A stretch of DNA of 64,000 nt from Aquimixticola soesokkakensis (lineage in GTDB: Bacteria; Pseudomonadota; Alphaproteobacteria; Rhodobacterales; Rhodobacteraceae), in the NCBI RefSeq assembly GCF_900172375.1, contig NZ_FWFS01000006.1, positions 62,001-126,000 of the forward strand, written 5' to 3'. A model generated the notes under the pieces. It was not told the DNA's origin and did no database searches. It saw nothing but the letters and a program-made list of their open reading frames with translations. Position numbers and translations under genes: made by a program. Every line of letters begins with the position of its first letter. Position 1 is the first letter of the stretch. Below, one piece after another: positions 44,237 through 51,214 of this stretch.

Positions 44237-45408
44237 GCGGCGCGCCTCTTTCTGTGGGCTATGTGGCGCTGGTCGACGCTGCCCCCTATATTATTGCGCA
44301 TGAATTGGGCTTTGCCGACGAGCAGGGCCTCTCTCTTGAGTTGCAGCGCGCCCCAAGCTGGGCCACCTTGCGCGACTGGTTGGCGATGGGCACCATTTGC
44401 GCCGCCCATATGTTGTCGCCCGTGCCGGTTGCCGTGGCCTTGGGGGCAACCCCCGCGTCCGAGCGTCTGGATGCGCTGATGGTCACCTCGGTGAATGGCA
44501 ATGTCATCGGCGTGCGCAGCGAACTGGCCCAGCAGATGCGCGCGGCGGGACACAGCGTTGATTTCAGCGATGCGCGCGCCGCGGGCGAAGCCCTGATGGC
44601 GACAGGCGGACGCCTGCGCGTGGGCGTGCCCTTTCCCTTTTCGATGCATGCCGAACTTGTTTACCACTGGCTTGGCGCGCTCGGTGTGACAACCCCGCAG
44701 GGGCTGGACGTGAAAACCGTCCCGCCGCCGCTGATGGCCGATGCCGTGGCGGCAGGGGAAATCGACGCTTTTTGCGTGGGCGCCCCCTGGGGATCGCTTG
44801 CGGTGGAAACGGGCGTGGGGGAATTGATCCTGCCAAGCGCGGCCATCTGGTCCTTTGCACCCGAAAAAGTGCTGGCGGTGCGCCATTCCTGGGCCGAGGG
44901 CGAGCCGGAGCTGGCCAAACGCCTCATGCGCGCGATTTACAACGCCTGTCGCTGGCTCGCCCTTCCCGAAAACCGCGCCACCGCGGCGGAAATCATGACG
45001 CGGGCCGAATATCTCGACCTGCCGGTGGAAATCATCGAGCGCTCGCTGCGGGGGCGCCTGATCATCAACGCCCGCGGCGACGAGCGCGCCTGTGCCAACC
45101 ACATGTGCTTTCATCGCGGCGCGGCGACCTTTCCGTGGAAAAGCCAGGCCGAATGGATGGCCGCGCGCATCGCGGCGCGCCTTGGGCTGGATCGCGCAAG
45201 CGCGATGGCCAAGGCGGCTGAAGTGTTTCGCACCGATCTGTACCGCGCGAATCTGGCAGGGACGGGGGCCGAAATGCCCGCCGCGTCACGCAAGGTCGAG
45301 GGCGCTTTGAGCGAGCCTTCGGCGGTTGCCTCCGCTTCGGGGAAGCTGATTCTTGAGCGGGATGCGTTTTTCGACGGCACGGTTTTTGATCCCTCCGCTG
45401 CGGAGTGA
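44233..45408 (+). CDS. nasS: NasS, cytoplasmic nitrate sensor (NrtA-like)
   Basis: The 391-residue protein is a homologue of the nitrate-binding NrtA fold without signal peptide, starting directly with APLSVGYVALVDAAPYIIA. It includes HMLSPVPVAVALG, VGVPFPFSMHAELVYHWL, GAPWGSLAVETGVGEL and CANHMCFHRGAATFPWKSQAEW. NasS binds nitrate or nitrite in the cytoplasm and in its absence sequesters NasT. The ATG overlaps the nasT stop (ATGA), so both proteins are made in a coupled ratio. The gene for NrtA begins 288 bases downstream behind an RNA leader. Confidence 0.9.
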   Translation: MSGAPLSVGYVALVDAAPYIIAHELGFADEQGLSLELQRAPSWATLRDWLAMGTICAAHMLSPVPVAVALGATPASERLDALMVTSVNGNVIGVRSELAQQMRAAGHSVDFSDARAAGEALMATGGRLRVGVPFPFSMHAELVYHWLGALGVTTPQGLDVKTVPPPLMADAVAAGEIDAFCVGAPWGSLAVETGVGELILPSAAIWSFAPEKVLAVRHSWAEGEPELAKRLMRAIYNACRWLALPENRATAAEIMTRAEYLDLPVEIIERSLRGRLIINARGDERACANHMCFHRGAATFPWKSQAEWMAARIAARLGLDRASAMAKAAEVFRTDLYRANLAGTGAEMPAASRKVEGALSEPSAVASASGKLILERDAFFDGTVFDPSAAE

Positions 45409-45510
45409 CTAAAAACCGTGCAGTTGACGCCAGCCGAATGCCGCAATTGCGAAAAAGCTGAACCCTGCGTTGACCCGCTCCCCTGCGATGGGGGACGTTG
45501 AATTCAAGGA

Positions 45511-45560
45511 CAGCGGCAATGGCGCCGCAGGTTCTGACCGAAATTCCCGATTGAACGGGA
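45511..45560 (+). promoter_or_regulatory. NasT (ANTAR) target: two hexaloop hairpins in the nrtA leader
   Basis: Hairpin 1: GCGGC (45513-45517), loop AATGGC, GCCGC (45524-45528). Hairpin 2: TCCCG (45545-45549), loop ATTGAA, CGGGA (45556-45560). Both loops are six bases with A at position 1 and G at position 4, the pattern known for ANTAR target RNAs. They are separated by 16 bases and followed at once by an intrinsic terminator. The regulator nasT is encoded just upstream. Confidence 0.8.
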
Positions 45561-45568
45561 TCCGAGCA

Positions 45569-45644
45569 AAGCCGCTCGATCATGACGTAGCATACCCTCT
45601 CCTCCCTTGGGTGTTCTGTCTGATCGGCGGCTTTTTTGTTTTTT
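45569..45644 (+). terminator. Leader terminator upstream of nrtA, predicted NasT-controlled
   Basis: AAGCCGCTCGATCA (45569-45582) pairs with TGATCGGCGGCTT (45621-45633), 13 base pairs with one bulged T, followed by a T-rich run ending near 45644. It lies inside the nrtA leader, 53 bases before the nrtA start, so without antitermination the nitrate genes would be cut off. Confidence 0.85.
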
Positions 45645-45696
45645 CGACGTCTCACCACTTCGTAACCGGCGTCACATTTCTGGAGAGTACAGAGAC

Positions 45697-47064
45697 ATGA
45701 AATCTATCGCAGCACTTTTGGCAGCGTCCACAGTTCTGACATCGGCGGCCTATGCAGAGATGCTGGACGTTGAGAAAGACGAGCTGAAATTCGGCTTCAT
45801 CAAACTCACCGATATGGCGCCGCTGGCTGTCGCATATGAAAACGGCTATTTCGAGGACGAGGGTCTGTTCGTCACGCTGGAAGCGCAAGCCAACTGGAAA
45901 GTGCTGCTGGACGGGGTCATCGACGGGACGCTGGACGGTGCGCATATGCTGGCCGGCCAGCCCATCGCGGCGACCATCGGTTACGGCACCGAAGCCCATA
46001 TCGTGACGCCCTTCTCGATGGATCTCAACGGCAACGGCATCACCGTTTCCAACGAAATCTGGGACGAAATGCAGCCCTACGTCGAGCGCGGTGAAGATGA
46101 TCTTCCGATCCACCCGATTTCGGCCGCCTCCTTGAAGCCGGTCGTCGATCAGTACCGCGCCGAGGGCAAGCCCTTCAACATGGGCATGGTTTTCCCCGTC
46201 TCCACCCACAACTACGAGCTGCGCTACTGGCTCGCGGCGGGCGGGATCAACCCGGGCCTCTATTCCCCCGAGGATGTGTCGGGCCAGATCGGTGCCGAGG
46301 CGCTGTTGTCCGTGACCCCGCCGCCCCAGATGCCCGCGACAATGGAAGCCGGAACCATCTATGGCTACTCCGTGGGCGAGCCGTGGAACCAGGCAGCGGT
46401 GTTCAAAGGCATCGGCGTGCCGGTGGTGACCGATTATGAAATCTGGAAGAACAACCCCGAGAAAGTCTTTGGGATCACCGCGCAATTTGCCGAGGAATAC
46501 CCCCAGACCACGCTCGCCATCACCAAAGCGCTGATCCGCGCCGCGATGTGGCTGGATGCCGATGACAACGCCAACCGGGAAGAGGCCGTGCAGATCCTCA
46601 GCCAGTCCCAATATGTGGGCGCGGATGCGGAAGTGATCGCCAACTCCATGACCGGCACCTTCGAGTACGAAAAAGGCGACAAGCGCGACGTTCCCGACTT
46701 CAACGTGTTCTTCCGCTACAACGCCACCTATCCCTACTACTCGGACGCGGTGTGGTATCTCACCCAGATGCGCCGCTGGGGTCAGGTCGCAGAGGCCCAG
46801 CCCGATAGCTGGTACGATGAGGTCGCAAAATCGGTCTACAAGCCGGAAATCTACCTCGAAGCCGCGCGTATGCTGGTGGATGAGGGCCTCGCGGATGAAG
46901 CCGATTTCCCCTTTGACAGCGATGGCTACCGCGCGCCCACTCCGGCGGGCGACATCATCGACGGGATTGCCTACGACGGTCGCACGCCCAACGCCTATAT
47001 CGACAGCCTGCCGTTCGGCCTGAAGGGCGAGCAAATCGTCGAAGGCTCTGAAGTCAAAGGCTGA
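45697..47064 (+). CDS. nrtA: Nitrate ABC transporter, substrate-binding protein
   Basis: The 455-residue periplasmic protein has a signal peptide ([20 protein letters not shown]) followed by the nitrate/bicarbonate-binding fold ([71 protein letters not shown]). It captures nitrate or nitrite and delivers it to NrtB. The ATG at 45697 has CTGGAGAG upstream and gives the signal peptide. It is the first gene after the NasT-type leader. An 11-bp hairpin lies between it and nrtB. Confidence 0.93.
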   Translation: MKSIAALLAASTVLTSAAYAEMLDVEKDELKFGFIKLTDMAPLAVAYENGYFEDEGLFVTLEAQANWKVLLDGVIDGTLDGAHMLAGQPIAATIGYGTEAHIVTPFSMDLNGNGITVSNEIWDEMQPYVERGEDDLPIHPISAASLKPVVDQYRAEGKPFNMGMVFPVSTHNYELRYWLAAGGINPGLYSPEDVSGQIGAEALLSVTPPPQMPATMEAGTIYGYSVGEPWNQAAVFKGIGVPVVTDYEIWKNNPEKVFGITAQFAEEYPQTTLAITKALIRAAMWLDADDNANREEAVQILSQSQYVGADAEVIANSMTGTFEYEKGDKRDVPDFNVFFRYNATYPYYSDAVWYLTQMRRWGQVAEAQPDSWYDEVAKSVYKPEIYLEAARMLVDEGLADEADFPFDSDGYRAPTPAGDIIDGIAYDGRTPNAYIDSLPFGLKGEQIVEGSEVKG

Positions 47065-47084
47065 TCTTTCACACGCCACCTTCA

Positions 47085-47114
47085 CGTCCCGCAGGTTTTG
47101 ACGCCTGCGGGACG
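47085..47114 (+). repeat. 11-bp inverted repeat between nrtA and nrtB
   Basis: CGTCCCGCAGG (47085-47095) pairs perfectly with CCTGCGGGACG (47104-47114), loop of 8 bases. No T-run follows. Such hairpins after binding-protein genes often protect the upstream mRNA or reduce read-through, giving more binding protein than permease. Confidence 0.85.
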
Positions 47115-47170
47115 CCCCTTGTTCAACCGGACATCGATCCCTCAAACGCACCAAGACCGAGGCAGATACC

Positions 47171-48250
47171 ATGACCACCATCGACCCAGATTTTGCCGCC
47201 AAGGCAGACCGCGACGCGCGCCGTGCGCGCCGCTTCACCCGTATCAACAAGGCAGACAGCTGGCTCACCGTTCTGGGGCTGGCATGGGTCACCCCGATCC
47301 TGCGCGCTGCCGCCGGTGACAATCCGCGCGCTCAGGCCAAAGAGGTCTGGCAGCTTTTGGGTGTGCCGCTTTTGGCGATTGCCGTTTTTATGATGCTCTG
47401 GGCCTCACTGGCGCCGCGCGTTCAGACCTCGCTGGGGGCGATCCCCGGACCCAAACAGGTGTGGGAGCAGGTGATCGTCCTCAACGATGCGCATTTTGCC
47501 GAAAAGGACAAGGCAGCGGCCTTTTACCAGCGTCAGGATGATCGCAACGCCAAGCTGATCGCAGATGGTCAGGCCGATAAAGTCCGCGAGCGCGTCTACA
47601 CCGGTCAGGCGACCTACTACCAGCAGATCTGGACCTCGATCAAAACGGTCTTTGCCGGCTTCTTGCTGGGGACGATCATCGCGGTGCCGCTGGGCATCGT
47701 GGCGGGTCTGTCCAAAACCGCCAATGCCGCCATGAACCCGTTGATCCAGATTTTCAAACCGGTCTCGCCGCTGGCATGGTTGCCCATTGTGACCATGGTC
47801 GTTTCGGCCACCGTGTCCAACGACGGGACATTTTCCAAATCCTTCATCACCTCGGCCATCACAGTGACGCTCTGCTCGCTCTGGCCCACCATTATCAACA
47901 CAGCCCTTGGCGTGGCCTCCATCGACAAGGATCTGGTCAACGTGGGCAAGGTGCTGAAACTGTCCACCTTCACCAAGATCACCAAACTGGTGCTGCCCTC
48001 GGCGCTGCCGCTGATCTTTACCGGCCTGCGTTTGTCGCTTGGTGTGGGCTGGATGGTGCTGATCGCCGCGGAAATGCTCGCGCAGAACCCCGGTTTGGGC
48101 AAATTCGTCTGGGATGAATTCCAGAACGGGTCGTCCGACAGCCTCGCGCGCATCATGGTTGCTGTGTTCACCATCGGCATCATCGGCTTCGTCCTCGACC
48201 GTCTGATGTTCGCGATCCAGAACTTCTTTACCTTCTCTGCAAACCGCTAA
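47171..48250 (+). CDS. nrtB: Nitrate ABC transporter, permease
   Basis: The 359-residue inner-membrane permease has a first helix (LLGVPLLAIAVFMMLWASL), a periplasmic or cytoplasmic insert with a coil-like segment, and a five-to-six helix BPD_transp_1 domain. The coupling loop EAA-type motif is in VASIDKDLVNVGKVLKLSTF. It forms the nitrate channel with NrtC ATPase domains. The ATG at 47171 is 106 bases after nrtA; the ATP-binding gene starts 13 bases after the stop. Confidence 0.93.
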   Translation: MTTIDPDFAAKADRDARRARRFTRINKADSWLTVLGLAWVTPILRAAAGDNPRAQAKEVWQLLGVPLLAIAVFMMLWASLAPRVQTSLGAIPGPKQVWEQVIVLNDAHFAEKDKAAAFYQRQDDRNAKLIADGQADKVRERVYTGQATYYQQIWTSIKTVFAGFLLGTIIAVPLGIVAGLSKTANAAMNPLIQIFKPVSPLAWLPIVTMVVSATVSNDGTFSKSFITSAITVTLCSLWPTIINTALGVASIDKDLVNVGKVLKLSTFTKITKLVLPSALPLIFTGLRLSLGVGWMVLIAAEMLAQNPGLGKFVWDEFQNGSSDSLARIMVAVFTIGIIGFVLDRLMFAIQNFFTFSANR

Positions 48251-48263
48251 GGGGGTAAAGATC

Positions 48264-49940
48264 ATGGGTATCATCGAATTCAAGAATGTTTCCAAAGGCT
48301 TCGGCTCCGGTCTTGAGCGCACCGATGTGCTGCACAACATCGACCTCGATGTCAAAGAAGGCGAATTCGTCGCCATCCTCGGCTTTTCCGGTTCGGGCAA
48401 GTCGACGCTGATGAACCTGATGGCGGGGCTTTATGGCCCCGACGCAGGGACCGTCACCTTTAAAGGCAAGCCGATTGAAGGCCCCAGCCCCGAGCGTGGC
48501 CTGGTGTTCCAATCCTACTCGCTGATGCCCTGGCTGACGGTGCAGGGCAATGTCGCACTGGCGGTGGATACGGTCCACAAGGACAAATCCAAAGCCGAGC
48601 GCGCGGCGCTGGTGTCCAAATATATCGCCATGGTCGGTCTGCCCCATGCGGCGCACCGCCGCCCGGCCGAACTGTCGGGGGGGATGCGCCAGCGGGTGTC
48701 GGTGGCGCGCGCCCTGGCGATGGACCCCGAAGTGATGCTGCTGGACGAGCCGCTGTCCGCGCTGGACGCGCTCACGCGGGCCAATCTTGCCGATGAAATC
48801 CTCGATATCTGGGAACAGGACAAAAAGACCTGCATTCTGATCACCAACGATGTGGACGAGGCCATTTTGCTGGCCGACCGCATCATCCCGCTCAATCCCG
48901 ACGGCACTTTGGGCGAGGCGGTGAGTGTCAACATCCCCCGTCCGCGCGACCGTATGGCGATGAACAACGATGACGGTTTCAAAGCCCTGCGCGCCTCGGT
49001 CACCAAATATCTGATGGATGTGGGCGTGAACGCCAAATCCGAGGAAACCCGCACCCTGCCGGGGATCAAACCCAAACACGCGATTCCCGCGGCGGTCGAA
49101 CGGGCGATGGAAGGCGGGATCGAGGAACGCTATCTCGACTACTCGCAACTGCATAAAATCTACCCCACGCCCAAGGGGCCGCTGACGGTGGTCGAGGACT
49201 TCAACCTCAAGCTCAAGAAGGGCGAATTCGTTTCGCTCATCGGGCACTCGGGCTGCGGCAAATCCACCGTGCTCACCATGACGGCGGGTCTGAACGACAT
49301 TTCCAAAGGTGTTATCAAACTGGATGGCTACGAGGTGCGCGGCGCGGACCCCGAGCGGGCCGTGGTGTTCCAGTCGCCCTCTTTGTTTCCGTGGCTTTCC
49401 GCAAAGGAGAATGTGTCCATTGGCGTCGATCGTGTCTATCCCACAGCCTCCCAAGCCGAGCGGCAGGATGTCGTTGAATATTATCTGGAACGGGTCGGTC
49501 TTGCTGACTCTATGGATAAGCCCGCGTCCTCGATGTCCAACGGGATGAAGCAGCGGGTGGGGATCGCGCGTGCCTTCGCGCTGTCGCCCAAGCTGTTGCT
49601 GCTCGACGAGCCCTTCGGGATGCTCGACAGCCTCACGCGCTGGGAGTTGCAAGAGGTGCTGATGGAAGTCTGGTCGCGCACCAAGGTCACGGCCGTTTGC
49701 GTGACCCACGACGTGGATGAGGCCATTTTGCTGGCCGACCGCGTGGTGATGATGACCAACGGGCCACAGGCCACCATCGGCAAGATCACCGATGTGAACC
49801 TGCCGCGCCCGCGCACCCGCAAGGCGCTGCTCGAACATCCGGACTACTACCACTACCGCCAAGAGGTGCTTGATTTCCTAGAGGAATACGAACACGGCGC
49901 CAAGCCCAAGAAACCCGCCAAACCGATTGCGGCGGAGTAA
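48264..49940 (+). CDS. nrtC: Nitrate ABC transporter ATPase, two fused nucleotide-binding domains
   Basis: The 558-residue protein contains two complete ABC ATPase domains in tandem. Domain 1 has GFSGSGKST, the signature LSGGMRQRVSVARA and Walker B VMLLDEPLSALD. Domain 2 (from about residue 300) has GHSGCGKST, the variant signature SMSNGMKQRVGIARA and Walker B LLLLDEPFGMLD. In cyanobacterial systems the two ATPases NrtC and NrtD are separate proteins, and NrtC carries a binding-protein-like tail; here both ATPases are one polypeptide without that tail. It powers NrtB. Confidence 0.88.
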   Translation: MGIIEFKNVSKGFGSGLERTDVLHNIDLDVKEGEFVAILGFSGSGKSTLMNLMAGLYGPDAGTVTFKGKPIEGPSPERGLVFQSYSLMPWLTVQGNVALAVDTVHKDKSKAERAALVSKYIAMVGLPHAAHRRPAELSGGMRQRVSVARALAMDPEVMLLDEPLSALDALTRANLADEILDIWEQDKKTCILITNDVDEAILLADRIIPLNPDGTLGEAVSVNIPRPRDRMAMNNDDGFKALRASVTKYLMDVGVNAKSEETRTLPGIKPKHAIPAAVERAMEGGIEERYLDYSQLHKIYPTPKGPLTVVEDFNLKLKKGEFVSLIGHSGCGKSTVLTMTAGLNDISKGVIKLDGYEVRGADPERAVVFQSPSLFPWLSAKENVSIGVDRVYPTASQAERQDVVEYYLERVGLADSMDKPASSMSNGMKQRVGIARAFALSPKLLLLDEPFGMLDSLTRWELQEVLMEVWSRTKVTAVCVTHDVDEAILLADRVVMMTNGPQATIGKITDVNLPRPRTRKALLEHPDYYHYRQEVLDFLEEYEHGAKPKKPAKPIAAE

Positions 49941-49943
49941 CCC

Positions 49944-51197
49944 GTGGTCCGGCGTCTTGTCATCATCGGCGCGGGCATGGCCACGGGGCGTCTGTTGGAG
50001 CGGCTGCTTGAGGCCGCGCCGCAGACCTTCGAGGTCACGCTGTTCAACGCCGAGCCGCGCGGCACCTACAACCGCTTGATGCTGTCGCCGGTGCTGGCGG
50101 GGGAAAAGGCCTTTGCCGATATCATGACCCACGGGCCGGACTGGTACAGCGCGCGCGGGGTCACCTGCCGCTTTGGCGAGCGGGTCACGGCCATCGATAC
50201 CGACGCGAGGTTGGTGAGCGGCGAACAGGGGTCGGTGCCCTACGACGATCTGGTGATTGCCACCGGGTCGACCCCCTTCATCGTCCCGCTTCCCGGTGCC
50301 GGTCTGGAGGGCGTGATGGCCTACCGCGATGTCGAGGACACTCAGCGGATGATCGACCTTGGCGCGGTTGCGGGCAAACGTGCGGTGGTCATCGGCGGCG
50401 GTGTGCTGGGCCTGGAAGCGGCGGCGGGCATGGCCGAGCGCGGCGTCGATGTGACCGTCATCCACAATGCGGGCCACCCGATGAACCGCCAGCTGGACGC
50501 CGAGGCGGGGGGGCTTCTGGCCAAAGCGCTTGAGGCGCGCGGCATCACCCTGTGCCTTGGGGCCGCGTCGCAGGAAATTCTGGGCGACAGTGCGGGGCAT
50601 GTGCGCGCCTTGCAACTGGCGGACGGGCGCGAGATCCCTTGCGATCTGCTGGTCATGGCTGTGGGCATCCGCCCTGCCACCGATCTGGCGCGCGCCGCCG
50701 GTCTTGAGGTGAACCGCGGGGTGGTGGTGGATGCGCAGATGCGCAGCAGCGCGCCCGACGTCTACGCCTTGGGCGAATGTACCGAATTCGAGGGCACGCT
50801 CTTTGGGCTTGTCGCGCCGCTCTATGATCAGGCGGCGGTGCTGGCGCAGGTTCTGCAGGGGCAGGAGGCCGCCTTCCGGATCACCGAGCTTGCCACCAAG
50901 CTGAAAGTCACCGGCTGCGATCTGTTTTCGGCGGGGGATTTTTCCGAAGGCCTTGGGCGCGAGAACATCGTTTTCCGCGATCCGGCGCGCGGGCACTACA
51001 AACGCCTCGTGATCGAGGCGGGACAGCTGATTGGCGCTGTCATGTATGGCGATACCGCCGACAGCGCATGGCTATACGATATCATTCTTGAGGGGCGCGA
51101 CATTTGCGAGATGCGCGATGTGCTGATGTTTGGCCCCGCATTTGAAGGCGCGGCACCGCTGGACGCTTATGGCGGGCGCTGCTCGCTGACCGCTTGA
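49944..51197 (+). CDS. FAD/NAD(P)H oxidoreductase, NirB front-half-like, in nitrate operon
   Basis: The 417-residue pyridine-nucleotide disulfide-type flavoprotein has an N-terminal FAD motif (LVIIGAGMATGRLLERL), an NAD(P) motif (VVIGGGVLGLEAAAGMAERG) and a second FAD segment (DVYALGECTEF). It resembles the front part of the NADH nitrite reductase NirB or the reductase component of assimilatory nitrate reductases, but has no iron-sulfur or siroheme part. It most likely feeds electrons from NAD(P)H to NasA. Start is GTG at 49944, three bases after nrtC. The stop lies 17 bases before the chosen nasA start. Confidence 0.82.
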   Translation: MVRRLVIIGAGMATGRLLERLLEAAPQTFEVTLFNAEPRGTYNRLMLSPVLAGEKAFADIMTHGPDWYSARGVTCRFGERVTAIDTDARLVSGEQGSVPYDDLVIATGSTPFIVPLPGAGLEGVMAYRDVEDTQRMIDLGAVAGKRAVVIGGGVLGLEAAAGMAERGVDVTVIHNAGHPMNRQLDAEAGGLLAKALEARGITLCLGAASQEILGDSAGHVRALQLADGREIPCDLLVMAVGIRPATDLARAAGLEVNRGVVVDAQMRSSAPDVYALGECTEFEGTLFGLVAPLYDQAAVLAQVLQGQEAAFRITELATKLKVTGCDLFSAGDFSEGLGRENIVFRDPARGHYKRLVIEAGQLIGAVMYGDTADSAWLYDIILEGRDICEMRDVLMFGPAFEGAAPLDAYGGRCSLTA

Positions 51198-51214
51198 TGC
51201 GAAAGGGCACAGAT

